Assembly: GCF_002847285.1 (NCBI RefSeq)
Contig: NZ_CP025407.1
Coordinates: forward strand, 1,612,001 to 1,676,000
From: Streptomyces sp. CMB-StM0423
GTDB lineage: Bacteria > Actinomycetota > Actinomycetes > Streptomycetales > Streptomycetaceae
Direction: 5' to 3'
DNA length: 64,000 nt
Of this stretch, positions 17,841-27,316 are shown piece after piece (the stretch's first letter is position 1; every line of letters starts with the position of its first letter). A program made the translations under genes and the position numbers. The notes under the pieces were generated by a model. The model was not told the origin of the DNA and did no database searches. It saw only the letters and a program-made list of their open reading frames with translations.

Positions 17841-17974
17841 GGGCGTGCGTCGGCACGCAACCGGTGGAGGGGGGTGGGCGGAGCGCCGTCCGGTCGCGTG
17901 TCCATGGTGAGCCTGTGCGGGGCAACTCGTATGCGACTGAGCTAAGTTGTGCGACCTTGTCCGTTCATGTCGCG

Positions 17975-18372
17975 ATGTACGGGGACCGTACGGACCTCAG
18001 CGGTGCCGGCCGGCTCCACGCCGTACCGGCCGAGACCGCGGTCCTGCTGCGGCACTGGCCGGACGCCCTGCTGCTCACCGAGCCGGACCGGGATGACGCG
18101 GACAGCGCGGGGACGCTCCGCCCGTACGGTACGCACCCGGCCGGTGCCGCGAACGGCCCGCGGACCGCCGCGACGGCCGGCAACGACCGGCCCGTAGCCG
18201 CCACTCCGCCGCCCACCAAGGCCGCGGTGCTGGCAGCGCTGCCGCACCACCGCATCGTCCACTTCGCCTGCCACGCCGAGACCGACCCCGGCGACCCGTC
18301 GCGCAGCCGCCTGCTGCTGCACGACGCGGACACCGGCCCGCTCACCGTCGCCTCGTTGTCACCCGTCGACCG
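17975..18372 (+). pseudogene. Truncated CHAT-domain (caspase-like) remnant
   Basis: The translated frame contains the first half of a CHAT protease domain: AVLAALPHHRIVHFACHAE (catalytic His region) followed by SRLLLHDADTGPLTVASLS. The second half with the catalytic Cys (normally LSAC-like) is missing, and the sequence runs into the 3' end of the convergent histidine kinase gene. A 45-residue low-complexity insertion precedes the core. It sits next to the protease/Trypco1 operon, so a CHAT component was probably lost here. Confidence 0.7.
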
Positions 18373-18416
18373 TCCACCGGGAGCGCACCCGCCGCCCGCA
18401 CACCCCGCTCCTCTGG

Positions 18417-19976
18417 TCAGCCCACCTCCACACCGGCGCCTGACCCCGCCGTACGGGAATCGCCGAGAGCCGTGCTGCGACCGTCGCCCAGCTCCGCGGG
18501 CCCGTCCGCGTCGGCGAGTGGCAGCGTCAGGCGGAACGCCGCCCCCGCACCGGGCGCGGTGTCCACGCTCACCGTGCCCCCGTGGGCCTCGGTCAGGGAG
18601 GCCACGATGGCAAGGCCCAGGCCGGAGCCGCCGGTGCTGCGGGTGCGCGAGGTGTCGACGCGGTAGAAGCGTTCGAAGACACGCTCCGCCTGCTCCGCGG
18701 TGAGGCCGGGGCCCTGGTCCGTCACGTCGAGGACCGCGGCGGGCGCGGTGCCGAGGCGGCCGGGGCGGAGGCCGAGCGCGAGCGGTGTGCCGGGGGGCGT
18801 GTGCGTGAGCGCGTTGCCGGTCAGATTCGCCAGGACCTGACGGAGGCGGTCCGCGTCGCCGCTGACCACGTACGCCGTGCCGCCGTCCGCCGCGAGCCGG
18901 ATGTCCCGGTCCGGGGCGAGCAGGGCGGCGTCGCGGGCCGCGTCCGCGGCGAGTGCCAGCAGATCGACGGGGCCGCACCGCAGCGGACGCTGCCGGTCCA
19001 GGCGGGCCAGGAGCAGGAGATCCTCGATGAGGGTGCCCATCCGGGTGGCCTCGGTGCCCACGGTGGCCAGGATCCGCTCCAGTTCTGCGCGGTCGCGGCG
19101 GGGCCCGCGGCGGGCGTGGTCGGCCCAGGCGCGGATCACCGCCAGCGGCGTACGCAGGTCGTGGCCGGCGTCCGCCACGAACCTGCGCATGCGCTCCTCC
19201 GAGCGCCGGGCCGCCGCCTCCGACTCGGCCCGCGCCCGGAACGCATCCTCGATCTGGCCGAGCATCCCGTTCAACGCGCGGCCGAGGCGGCCGAGTTCGG
19301 TCCCCGGCGGATGTTCGGGGACCCGCCGGGTGAGGTCGCCCGCGGCGATGGCGGCGGCCGTCTTCTCCACCTTGAGGAGCGGCCGCAGCGCCGCCCGTAC
19401 GAGCGCCACGCCGACGACGGCGACGGCGAGCAGTCCGACTGCGCCCACGGTCACGTCCACGGTGACGAGTTCGGAGACGACGGCCCGGTGGTCGCCGAGT
19501 GCCGCCGCGGCCACGATCCACCCGGCGGCGTCCGGCAGCGGGTGGACCAGGATGCGCCAGTCGCCGTCGCTCGTCGCCGACGGCACGGTCATCGGGTCGC
19601 CCTCGTGTTTCCTCAGCCAGGCCGCGTCTTCGGGGACGTCGAGCGCCGCCGCCTCCTGCCCGGCCTCGGGCTCCGGTTCACGGGGATTCCGCACCAGCTT
19701 CCCGTCGGCGTCGTAGCGCTGGACCCGGTAGAGCCCCACACCACCCGGGCGGGGTCTGGCCGCGGCGTCGCCGTCCGCCGCGCCGCCGCCGGCCGGTGCG
19801 TCGAGGTACCCGAGCGCCACCAGGCCGAGCTGGGCGTCTGTCCGGTCCAGCAACTGCCCGCGCAGGACGACCACTCCGGCGGTGCCGATGGCGGCGAGCG
19901 CCACGGCGACGAGCAGGAGGATCGCGGCCACCAGCCGGAACCGCAGCGACAGCCGCCCGAGCCCGCGGCGGATCAC
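18417..19976 (-). CDS. Sensor histidine kinase
   Basis: A 519-aa membrane kinase. One transmembrane helix near residues 12-35, an extracytoplasmic sensor loop to about 170, a second helix at 172-197, then HAMP, the H-box HDLRTPLAVI (His about 271), N-box NLTGNALTHT and G-boxes DQGPGLT and GGSGLGLAI. GTG at 19976 overlaps the response regulator stop (GTGA). The pair is divergent from an ABC export operon, so it likely senses an envelope or drug stress and induces that exporter. Confidence 0.93.
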   Translation of the reverse strand: MIRRGLGRLSLRFRLVAAILLLVAVALAAIGTAGVVVLRGQLLDRTDAQLGLVALGYLDAPAGGGAADGDAAARPRPGGVGLYRVQRYDADGKLVRNPREPEPEAGQEAAALDVPEDAAWLRKHEGDPMTVPSATSDGDWRILVHPLPDAAGWIVAAAALGDHRAVVSELVTVDVTVGAVGLLAVAVVGVALVRAALRPLLKVEKTAAAIAAGDLTRRVPEHPPGTELGRLGRALNGMLGQIEDAFRARAESEAAARRSEERMRRFVADAGHDLRTPLAVIRAWADHARRGPRRDRAELERILATVGTEATRMGTLIEDLLLLARLDRQRPLRCGPVDLLALAADAARDAALLAPDRDIRLAADGGTAYVVSGDADRLRQVLANLTGNALTHTPPGTPLALGLRPGRLGTAPAAVLDVTDQGPGLTAEQAERVFERFYRVDTSRTRSTGGSGLGLAIVASLTEAHGGTVSVDTAPGAGAAFRLTLPLADADGPAELGDGRSTALGDSRTAGSGAGVEVG

Positions 19977-20692
19977 GACGGCGGCCGCAGTACGTAGCCG
20001 ACCCCGCGCACGGTGTGGATCAGCCGGGCGCGCGGCTCGCCGATCTTGCGGCGTACGGCGTGGACGTACGTCTCGACGATGCCGCCGTCCCCGCGGAAGT
20101 CGTAGCTCCACACCTGGTCGAGGATCTGCGCCTTGGACAGCACCCGGCCGGGGTTGGCCATGAAGTAGCGCAGCAGCTTGAACTCGGTCGGGGACAGGGA
20201 GATCCGCGCACCGCCGCACCACACCTCGTAGGACTCCTGGTCCAGTTCCAGGTCGGCGAAGGCCAGCCTGGCGGCCGGGAGTTCGCCGGCGGCGTGCGGG
20301 AGGCGGCGCAGCACGGCGTGGATCCGGGCGATGACCTCGTCCAGGCTGAACGGCTTGGTGATGTAGTCGTCGCCGCCGCTCGTCAGCCCGCGGACTTTGT
20401 CCTCGACGGCGTCCCTGGCGGTGAGGAACAGCACGGGCACCGGCGTCTCCGTACGCAGCCGGCGCAGGACCTCGAAGCCGTCCATGTCGGGCAGCATCAC
20501 GTCGAGGACGACCGCATCGGGGCGCTGCCGCCGGGCCTCGGCCAGCGCCGCCCGCCCGGTGGCCGCGGTGGCCGTGTCGAACCCGGCGTACCGCAGGCTG
20601 CCCGCCAGCACCTCAAGGAGGTTGGGCTCGTCCTCGACCACCAGCAGCCGCGGCTTCTGCCCTCGCCGGGGCGCCGTACCCGCGTCGCTCAT
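19973..20692 (-). CDS. OmpR-family response regulator
   Basis: A 239-aa regulator with a receiver domain (phospho-acceptor Asp64 in VLDVMLPD, Lys113 in TKPFS) and a winged-helix domain (SPTEFKLLRYFMANPGRVLSK, then the RRKIGEPRARLIHTVRGVGY wing). ATG at 20692 is preceded by GGGAGG. It is co-transcribed with the kinase gene. Two sets of 11-bp direct repeats in its upstream region are the obvious candidate binding sites. Confidence 0.94.
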   Translation of the reverse strand: MSDAGTAPRRGQKPRLLVVEDEPNLLEVLAGSLRYAGFDTATAATGRAALAEARRQRPDAVVLDVMLPDMDGFEVLRRLRTETPVPVLFLTARDAVEDKVRGLTSGGDDYITKPFSLDEVIARIHAVLRRLPHAAGELPAARLAFADLELDQESYEVWCGGARISLSPTEFKLLRYFMANPGRVLSKAQILDQVWSYDFRGDGGIVETYVHAVRRKIGEPRARLIHTVRGVGYVLRPPS

Positions 20693-20750
20693 CGATGCCT
20701 CCCGTGCCCGCCCGCCCGCGATCCGGCCGGTGGGCATCTTGGCGCGCGAA

Positions 20751-20783
20751 GCTGAGCGTTGGCTGAGAGTTCGCTCAGAGACG
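20751..20783. promoter_or_regulatory. Three 11-bp direct repeats upstream of the response regulator
   Basis: Three consecutive 11-mers, GCTGAGCGTTG (20751), GCTGAGAGTTC (20762) and GCTCAGAGACG (20773), share GCT(G/C)AG at one helical-turn spacing, the arrangement expected for tandem OmpR-type dimers. They lie 59-91 bp upstream of the response regulator ATG. Confidence 0.6.
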
Positions 20784-20902
20784 GCGGGCGCCGGTCCGCC
20801 CCGCACGGGGCGGATCATCCCGCGGCGTGAAGGGGAAGCGGCCCGGCGTAGCTTTTCCTCCCGGCATGCCTGCTTTGCCCATCGGTGAGATGGAGCCCCC
20901 GC

Positions 20903-20935
20903 GCTCAGGGAACTCTGAGATTCGGCTCAAGGTGC
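20903..20935. promoter_or_regulatory. Second set of 11-bp direct repeats upstream of the export operon
   Basis: GCTCAGGGAAC (20903), TCTGAGATTCG (20914) and GCTCAAGGTGC (20925) repeat the same CT(C/G)A(A/G) core every 11 bp, matching the cluster at 20751. They precede the lipoprotein gene at 21023 by about 90 bp, so the regulator probably activates the exporter operon and itself. Confidence 0.6.
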
Positions 20936-21022
20936 GCTGATGGCGCTCCGCCACGCTCCCTGCTCGTACGACGGGTCGGCCCGACCGGGGCCGACGGCGT
21001 GGCGGAAGAGGGAGTGCCGAGG

Positions 21023-21490
21023 ATGGGAACAACTCTGAGCCGGGCGGTGACGGCGGTCGCGGCGTCCGCGCTGGCCGTGCTGCTGGCCGGTTGCGGGGCG
21101 ATCGGCGCCGGGGGGTCGGACGACGCCGGGTTCGACGAGCAGGCGTTGAAGCTCGCGAAGTGCCTGCGCGAGCAGGGCCTGGACGTGGAGGACCCCGTGA
21201 ACGGCGCTCCGGCGCCGGTCAGGGACGTGGATCCGCGGAAGCTGGACAAGGCCATGCAGGCGTGCCGCAAGTACCAGCCGCAGGACACCGGCGACGGCGA
21301 TGACCACAAGGACGACGTGGAGCGTGGGCTGAAGATGGCCGAGTGCATGCGGGAGAACGAGGTGGAGGACTGGCCCGACCCCAAGGCGGACGGCGGCTTC
21401 TCGCCCGTACCGGAAGCGATGGACGACCCGGACCTCGAGGCCGCGGAGAAGAAGTGCACGGCCGGGCTGCCCGACCCGGAGGGGCAGTGA
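21023..21490 (+). CDS. Secreted lipoprotein, first gene of export operon
   Basis: A 155-aa protein with a lipoprotein signal (lipobox LAGC, Cys near residue 24). The mature part repeats a [10 protein letters not shown] / [10 protein letters not shown] unit twice, each followed by a Pro/Asp-rich stretch and another Cys (ACRKY, KKCTAG), suggesting a duplicated small domain with paired cysteines. The ATG at 21023 follows GAGG. The stop overlaps the next start. Proteins like this often accompany adaptor/ABC export systems in streptomycetes; the role may be sensing or substrate capture. Confidence 0.82.
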   Translation: MGTTLSRAVTAVAASALAVLLAGCGAIGAGGSDDAGFDEQALKLAKCLREQGLDVEDPVNGAPAPVRDVDPRKLDKAMQACRKYQPQDTGDGDDHKDDVERGLKMAECMRENEVEDWPDPKADGGFSPVPEAMDDPDLEAAEKKCTAGLPDPEGQ

Positions 21491-22653
21491 TGAGCGGGCC
21501 GGACGCCGTACGGCCGCCAGGGCAGTCGCCCTCCGAGCCCTCCGAGCCCTCCGGACCGTCCGGGTCGCCGGCAAGGCGCCGTACCCGCCGCGGCGGGAAG
21601 GCCGCCGGGGCCGCCCTGGCCCTGGCCACCGGTGGCACCCTGGTCTTCGCCTGGTTCGCGGTGGGCGGCGACGACTCGCAGGGCTCGCAGGCCGACGGAC
21701 TGCCGCCCGGGACCGCCGCGGTCACGAAGCAGACGCTGCGGGCCACCCGCACCGAGGACGGCGAACTCGGCTACGGCCCGTCCACCCCCGTGACGGGGCG
21801 GCTGAGCGGCACCTTCACCGCGCTGCCCGCGGAGGGCAAGCGGATCGGGCGGGGCGGGATGCTGTACGAGCTGGACAACCGGCCGGTGGTGCTGATGTAC
21901 GGCGCGAAGCCCGCCTTCCGCGAGCTGGCGACGGGGGTCGAGGGGCCGGACGTCGAGCAGTTGGAGGCCAATCTGCTCGCGCTCGGCTACACCGGGTTCA
22001 CCGTCGACGAGGAGTTCAGCGAGCTGACCGCCGAGGCCGTCAGGCAGTGGCAGGAGGACGAGGAGCTGCCCGGGACGGGCAAGGTCGAGCTGGGCCGGGT
22101 GGTGTTCGCCCCCGGGGAGGTACGCGTCGAAAGCCGCACGGCCGCGGAGGGCCGGCAGAGCGGGCCGGGCGGCGAGGTGCTCACGTACACGGGCACCGCC
22201 AAGGCCGTCACCGTGGAACTCGACTCCGCGGACCGGCAACTGGCCGGGAAGGGCACGAAGGTCACCGTCCGCCTCCCCGACGACAGCACTGCGGCAGGCA
22301 CCGTCACAGACGTCTCCACCGAGGTGCAGCCGGCCACCGACAAGGCAGACGCGGAAACAAAGGTCAACCTGGTCGTCGGGCTGGAGGGTGCGAAGGCGCA
22401 GAAGTCCGCCGCCGCCTACGAACAGGCGGCGGTGCAGGTGGACTTCACCACCGGCACCCGCCGGGACGTGCTCACCGTGCCGGTGGCGGCGCTGCTGGTG
22501 CTGCCGCAGGGCGGCTTCGGCGTGGAGGTCGTCGACGAGACGACCTCCACGACCCGCTACGTCCCCGTCACCACCGGCCTGTTCGCGGGCGGCAAGGTGG
22601 AGGTCTCCGGCGACGGCATCACCGAGGGCGTCACGGTGGGGATGCCCAAATGA
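21490..22653 (+). CDS. Peptidoglycan-binding / efflux adaptor (HlyD-like) protein
   Basis: A 387-aa protein: Pro/Ser/Arg-rich cytoplasmic tail (about 40 residues), one membrane helix ([21 protein letters not shown]), a PG_binding_1-like domain near residues 155-200 ([31 protein letters not shown]), then beta-barrel adaptor segments with a C-terminal [25 protein letters not shown] module typical of membrane-fusion proteins. It overlaps both neighbours by a few bases. It likely links the FtsX-type permease to the cell wall. Confidence 0.88.
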   Translation: MSGPDAVRPPGQSPSEPSEPSGPSGSPARRRTRRGGKAAGAALALATGGTLVFAWFAVGGDDSQGSQADGLPPGTAAVTKQTLRATRTEDGELGYGPSTPVTGRLSGTFTALPAEGKRIGRGGMLYELDNRPVVLMYGAKPAFRELATGVEGPDVEQLEANLLALGYTGFTVDEEFSELTAEAVRQWQEDEELPGTGKVELGRVVFAPGEVRVESRTAAEGRQSGPGGEVLTYTGTAKAVTVELDSADRQLAGKGTKVTVRLPDDSTAAGTVTDVSTEVQPATDKADAETKVNLVVGLEGAKAQKSAAAYEQAAVQVDFTTGTRRDVLTVPVAALLVLPQGGFGVEVVDETTSTTRYVPVTTGLFAGGKVEVSGDGITEGVTVGMPK

Positions 22654-23351
22654 TCAGCCTGACCGACGTCTCCAAGACCTATCCCGGCGGGGTCACCGCA
22701 CTCGACCGCGTCCGCCTGGACATCGGCCGTGGCGAACTCCTCGGCATCGTCGGCCCGTCCGGGTCGGGAAAGTCCACCATGCTGCACATCCTGGGCACCC
22801 TCGACAAACCGACCTCCGGCACCGTGCGCATCGACGGCCACGATGTCGGCGCGCTCTCCGACGCGAAGCTCTCCGCGCTGCGTGCCCGCCGGATCGGCTT
22901 CGTCTTCCAGCAGTTCCACCTCGCCGCCGGCACGCCGGCGCTGGACAACGTGGCCGACGGCCTGCTGTACACGGGCCGCCGGCGCCCCGAGCGCCGCCGC
23001 CGTGCGGCGGCGGTGCTGCACCGGGTCGGCCTGGGCCACCGTCTGGACCACGAGCCGCACCAACTGTCCGGGGGCGAGCGCCAGCGCGTCGCCATCGCCC
23101 GCGCCGTGGCGGGCGAGCCGTCCCTGCTGCTGGCCGACGAACCGACCGGCGCACTGGACACCGCCGCCGGATCGGAGGTGCTGCGGCTGCTGCGCGACCT
23201 GCACGCCGCCGGCACCACCGTCGTGATCATCACGCACGACCGGGAACTCGCCGCCGGCCTGCCGCGCCAGGTACGCATGCGCGACGGCCGTATCGTCGCG
23301 GACGCCGCGAGTCCGGCACCCGCCGCCGACTGGGCGGAGGCGCACCGATGA
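22650..23351 (+). CDS. MacB/LolD-type ABC transporter ATP-binding protein
   Basis: A 233-aa ATPase with Walker [10 protein letters not shown] (about residue 35), Q-loop VFQQFHL, signature [14 protein letters not shown], Walker [13 protein letters not shown] and H-loop ITHD. The GALD form and gene order are typical of MacB-type export ATPases paired with FtsX-like permeases. Overlaps both neighbours by 4 nt. Confidence 0.95.
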   Translation: MISLTDVSKTYPGGVTALDRVRLDIGRGELLGIVGPSGSGKSTMLHILGTLDKPTSGTVRIDGHDVGALSDAKLSALRARRIGFVFQQFHLAAGTPALDNVADGLLYTGRRRPERRRRAAAVLHRVGLGHRLDHEPHQLSGGERQRVAIARAVAGEPSLLLADEPTGALDTAAGSEVLRLLRDLHAAGTTVVIITHDRELAAGLPRQVRMRDGRIVADAASPAPAADWAEAHR

Positions 23352-24580
23352 CCGTCCGGATCCGCAACCCGCGCGCGGCCGCCGAAGAACTCCAGCCCAC
23401 CCGTTTGTACCCGGGCGACGTGGTGCGGGTCGGAGCGGTCGGCCTGCGCACCCGTCCGATGCGCGCCTTCCTCTCCGCGCTGGGCATCGCCATCGGCATC
23501 GCCGCCATGGTCGCGGTGGTCGGGATCTCCTCGTCCTCCCGGGCCGGACTCGACCGCACCCTCGCCTCGTTGGGCACCAACCTGCTCACCGTCTCCCCCG
23601 GCCAGACCCTCTCGGGAGGAGACGCCCCGCTCCCCGCCACGGCGGAGCGGATGATCGCCCGGATCCGCCAGGTGGAATCGGTGTCCGCGGTCGGCCAGAT
23701 CAAGGACGCCGACGTCTACCGCAACGGCAAGACCCCCAGGATCGAGACGAACGGCCTGTCCGTCTACGCCGTCCGCACCGGCCTGCGCGCCACCATCGGC
23801 GCGGAACTCCGCGGCGGCACCTGGCTCAACGGTGCGATGAGCAGGTACCCGGCCACGGTGCTGGGCGCGACCGCGGCGGAACGCCTCGGCGTCGGACACG
23901 CCAAACCCGGTACCCAAGTGCTCATCGGGGAGCGCTGGTTCACGGTCGTCGGCATTCTCGACAAGGCCCCGCTCGCCCCCGAACTCGACGCCGCCGCCCT
24001 GATCGGCTGGCCGGCGGCCCGGCAGGAGCTGGGGTTCGACGGCCGCCCGACCACCGTCTTCGCCCGTACCCAGGAGGCGTACGTCGAGCAGGTCGGCGAG
24101 ATGCTGGGCGCCACCGCCAACCCCGAAGCACCCGGCGAGGTGCAGGTCTCCCGCCCCTCCGACGCGCTGGCCGCCAAGCAGGCGGCGAGCCGGGCCTTCA
24201 CCGGCCTGCTGCTGGGCGTAGGGGGTGTCGCCCTGCTCGTCGGCGGCGTCGGCGTCGCGAACACCATGGTCATCTCCGTCCTGGAACGCCGCGCCGAGAT
24301 CGGCCTGCGCCGCTCGCTGGGCGCGACCCGCGGCCACATCCGCACCCAGTTCCTCAGCGAGTCACTCCTGCTGTCCGCCCTCGGCGGCCTCGGCGGCGCC
24401 CTCCTCGGCAGCGGAGCGACCGCGGCGTTCGCCCTCTCGCAGAGCTGGCCCGCCGTCGTGCCGCCCTGGGCCCTGGTCGGCGGTGTCACCGCCACCCTGG
24501 CCATCGGCGCACTCGCCGGCCTCTACCCCGCGGTCCGCGCCTCCCGCCTCTCCCCCACAGAGGCTCTGGCGACACCGTGA
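23348..24580 (+). CDS. FtsX-like ABC transporter permease (MacB type)
   Basis: A 410-aa membrane protein: N-terminal transmembrane helix ([21 protein letters not shown]), a large extracytoplasmic MacB_PCD-like domain (about 70-270), then three transmembrane helices in the FtsX domain ([48 protein letters not shown]). Last gene of the lipoprotein - adaptor - ATPase - permease operon. Expected to export or mechanically act on a peptide or lipid-like compound. Confidence 0.93.
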   Translation: MTVRIRNPRAAAEELQPTRLYPGDVVRVGAVGLRTRPMRAFLSALGIAIGIAAMVAVVGISSSSRAGLDRTLASLGTNLLTVSPGQTLSGGDAPLPATAERMIARIRQVESVSAVGQIKDADVYRNGKTPRIETNGLSVYAVRTGLRATIGAELRGGTWLNGAMSRYPATVLGATAAERLGVGHAKPGTQVLIGERWFTVVGILDKAPLAPELDAAALIGWPAARQELGFDGRPTTVFARTQEAYVEQVGEMLGATANPEAPGEVQVSRPSDALAAKQAASRAFTGLLLGVGGVALLVGGVGVANTMVISVLERRAEIGLRRSLGATRGHIRTQFLSESLLLSALGGLGGALLGSGATAAFALSQSWPAVVPPWALVGGVTATLAIGALAGLYPAVRASRLSPTEALATP

Positions 24581-25006
24581 CCGACACCGACCGACCACAC
24601 GCGCGTACGCCAGCTCTCGGGTCCCGCGACGTCGGAGCATCCGTCCGGCACGTCCTGCACCTGCCTCTCACCGTCCGCACCGACCACGAAGACGTCCACC
24701 GACAAGCTCATGGGCACAGTGGATCACAGCGGCCCCCGCGTTCCGATGGTGAGAAACAAGACAGCCGCCGCGAGGACGCGCATCGACCCGCGGACCTCCA
24801 GCCAGTCAGGAACCTGCCCCACTCAGCGCAAACGTGACCCACCAGCGGTCATTTAACGACGAGTTCCGGTCGACACACCGAGCCGCGTCACCCACAAAGA
24901 CGCACGCCCAGCCGATCCATTGTCACTGTCCGCATTGGATCTAGTGCGTGCAGTAGCGGACTCCTTAAGGTCGGAGCGACACCAACGCCGTATCCCTGGA
25001 GGATTC
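24581..25006. other. Gap upstream of the lipase
   Basis: No convincing gene. A GTG at 24577 opens an 86-codon frame rich in H, R and S without family resemblance, so I do not call it. A weak promoter candidate for the lipase is TTGTCA (24920-24925) with TAGTGC (24942-24947), spacer 16. Confidence 0.35.
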
Positions 25007-25972
25007 GTGGCCCGTTTTCGCACTCGTCTGGCCCTGCTCGGCTCGGCAGCGGCCCTCGCCGCAGGCGCCGTCGTCCCGGCACAGTTCGCCGGGGCTCAAC
25101 CCGCCGCCGCGGCAGACCTCCAGTGGGTGGCCCTGGGCGACTCCTACACCGCCGGGGTCATCCCGGCGGCGGGCGACGTCTTCGAATACCCCCGCGACGG
25201 CTGCGAACGCACCGACCAGTCCTACCCCCAGGTCGTCGACCGCGACCTCGGATCACTCTTCGACCTGACCAACGTCAGTTGCGGCGCCGCCACCATCGAG
25301 AACGTCACCGACACAGCCCAGGAACCGATCGGCCGCAACCTGCCGCCGCTCATCGAGGACCCCGACTACCCGTTCCCGGCGGTGCCGCCGCAGTCCGAGG
25401 CGGTGGCCCCCGGCACCGACGTGATCACCGTCGGCGTGGGCGGCAACACCCTCGGCTTCGCCGACATCCTCCTCAAGTGCCCGGAACTGGGCCAGGAGAG
25501 CGGCGGCGTGGGCACCCCGTGCAAGGACGCCCTGGCCGCCGGCGTCCCGGCCAGGCTGAACAAGGTGAGCCGCGAGTACGACCGGATGCTGACCGTGCTC
25601 CACGAGCGCGCGCCGCACGCCAGGATCCTGACCGTCGGCTACCCGACGATCGTCCCCCAGGACACCTCCAAGTGCCGCTACAACGACCTCACGCAGTTCG
25701 GGTCGATCACCCAGGGCGACCTGGAGTGGCTGCGCCAGGACATCCTCGAACCGCTCAACAGGACCATCGAGAAGTCGACCGGCACCCAGGACGCGGCCAC
25801 GTTCGTCGACCTCTACGACTCCTCCCGCAACCACAGCGTCTGCGACAGCGGCAAGTGGGTGGAAGGCTTCCTCACCGCCCCCGACCAGCTCTCCTTCGTC
25901 CACCCCAACGCCCGCGGCCACCGCAACGCCGCGGACCACGTCGAGGAAGCAATGCTGAACACCCTCGGCTGA
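25007..25972 (+). CDS. Secreted SGNH/GDSL lipase
   Basis: A 321-aa exported hydrolase. Signal peptide of about 35 residues ending in AAAA. Block I GDSYTAG holds the nucleophile Ser near residue 46; block III is VGVGGNTLGF (Asn); block V is FVHPNARGH (His near 300). Six cysteines could form the three disulphides common in streptomycete extracellular lipases. GTG at 25007 is preceded by GGAGG at 24998-25002. It should hydrolyse lipids or esters outside the cell. Monocistronic. Confidence 0.92.
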   Translation: MARFRTRLALLGSAAALAAGAVVPAQFAGAQPAAAADLQWVALGDSYTAGVIPAAGDVFEYPRDGCERTDQSYPQVVDRDLGSLFDLTNVSCGAATIENVTDTAQEPIGRNLPPLIEDPDYPFPAVPPQSEAVAPGTDVITVGVGGNTLGFADILLKCPELGQESGGVGTPCKDALAAGVPARLNKVSREYDRMLTVLHERAPHARILTVGYPTIVPQDTSKCRYNDLTQFGSITQGDLEWLRQDILEPLNRTIEKSTGTQDAATFVDLYDSSRNHSVCDSGKWVEGFLTAPDQLSFVHPNARGHRNAADHVEEAMLNTLG

Positions 25973-26067
25973 CTCCGGCGGCCCAGCGCCCCACCGGCCT
26001 CCGGCACCGGCCGGAGGCCGGTGCCGGGGCCCCGCCCGGGCACGTCCGGGCACGTCCGAGGCCGCCG

Positions 26068-26372
26068 TCAGCGACGCTCCTGCCCGGACTCCTGGCCGGT
26101 GGCGGGCGGCGTGAGGCAGGCGGCGAGTTCTCGCACCCGGCGCTGCCGCTCCTGGGGCAAGGGCGAGAAGAGCTGCTTCTCCACCGCGCGCACCGCGACG
26201 CTGGCCCTGCGCAGCGTTTTCCGGCCGTCCGGGGTGAGTTCTGCGCGTAGCGCGCGGCCGTGGGGGGGCGTGGTCGGGTCTGGTGAGCAACTCGCGCTCC
26301 TGCAGCCTGCGCAGGACGAGGTTCATCGACTGACGGGTGACGAAGCCGCGACGCGCGAGTGCGGAGCTGGAC
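26068..26372 (-). pseudogene. 5'-truncated, frameshifted MarR-family regulator
   Basis: The minus strand reads ALARRGFVTRQSMNLVLRRLQERELLTRP, a MarR winged helix, then shifts frame at a run of seven G/C bases (about 26263-26269) and continues HGRALRAELTPDGRKTLRRA through the usual MarR C-terminus to TGA at 26068. The first 50 or so residues of a MarR protein are missing. Sequence error could explain the shift but not the missing N-terminus. Confidence 0.7.
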
Positions 26373-26632
26373 GTTCTACGAGAGCAACCCCGGCGCGGGT
26401 ACCGGAGCCCGAGTACGCCCCATGACGGCGGGGCCCTCCCGGCCGTACGGAGAAACCGGCGTGCCGTTACCCGCTCCACGGGACCTGGGACACGGCCGTC
26501 ATCCCCCACGCTCGAACTCGGCTCGGTGGCCCCTGGCCGGCGGGGAATCCGTGGAGACGTGTCCGGGTGCGGGGCGGGGGTCCTACTCTGGGGTTCGGTT
26601 TTGCCGTGGGGGACTTGGGGAGGGGCGGCGTT

Positions 26633-27001
26633 GTGCAGGTGATCGAGTTTCCACTGGCCGGCGAGGGGGCCGGCAGTGTCCGGGTCGAGGCGGACGAGGA
26701 GGCGGACGGCATCGTCCGTGCCGCCCGGCCCGGGGAGGTCGCGGCGAGCGCGGGGCGGACGCTGCAGGACGCCCTCGACGGCATCCGCCCCGTGGCGGCG
26801 GCCGTGCACGAGCGGTTGCGCGCGCTGCCGGCGGCGCCGGACCGGGTGACCGTCGAGTTCGGCGTCAAGCTGTCCGCGGAGGCCGGGGTGATCGTGGCCC
26901 GGGGCACGGCGGAGGCGAACTTCACCGTGACGCTGGAGTGGGAATCCGGGCAGGGCCCGCGGGACCGGGACCGGGACCAGGACGACGATCCCGGCGCGTG
27001 A
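26633..27001 (+). CDS. Trypco1-like (CU044_2847 family) protein, second copy
   Basis: A 122-aa protein with the VTVEFGVKL core and following strands (AEANFTVTLEWE), the same family as 16009-16353. The C-terminal tail is very acidic/basic (RDRDRDQDDD). GTG at 26633 has AGGGG upstream. It opens the island containing the HEXXH protein and the protease/VMAP/MoxR/TPR operon, consistent with the known co-occurrence of this domain with trypsin-like proteases and NTPase-based conflict systems. Confidence 0.72.
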   Translation: MQVIEFPLAGEGAGSVRVEADEEADGIVRAARPGEVAASAGRTLQDALDGIRPVAAAVHERLRALPAAPDRVTVEFGVKLSAEAGVIVARGTAEANFTVTLEWESGQGPRDRDRDQDDDPGA

Positions 27002-27142
27002 CTACCCGTACGTCCCGCCGCGCGCTGGCGCAAAACCATACGGTGGCGCCCCGGGCGCGCGACGCCCTCTGTTGCGCCCGTCGCTGACGGCGCATCATAG
27101 CCTCAGGGCACGTGTCGGCTTGAGGACAGGGGGTACCGCGGA

Positions 27143-27316
27143 GTGGAGCGGTACGAAGAGTTCATCGAGACGGAACTGGTGGACGTGGCCGGGCTGTCGC
27201 TGGATGAGATCCTCCTGTGCGACATGGCTGCGCTGGAACGTTCCGCCCGCCACGTCCTGCTCCAAATCGACCTGCCGAAACCGCTCGTGGCCAGCAGGGA
27301 CGGTGCAGGTTGCTGA
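27143..27316 (+). CDS. 57-aa FxsA-like peptide (possible RiPP precursor lacking the FxS tail)
   Basis: GTG start; the stop overlaps the start of the HEXXH gene (TTGCTGA). The middle, LVDVAGLSLDEI then helical MAALERSARHVLL, resembles FxSxx-COOH precursor peptides (DVSGLSL-type). The characteristic C-terminal F-x-S-x-x is absent; this peptide ends in SRDGAGC, with a terminal Cys. Either a divergent substrate for the adjacent HEXXH protein or a degraded precursor whose 3' end was lost. The coding assignment rests on coupling and the family-like core. Confidence 0.6.
   Translation: MERYEEFIETELVDVAGLSLDEILLCDMAALERSARHVLLQIDLPKPLVASRDGAGC

Noticed and set aside
24577..24837. 86-codon frame coupled to the FtsX gene by GTGA
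   Set aside because: His/Arg/Ser-rich, no helices or motifs; the operon is complete without it.
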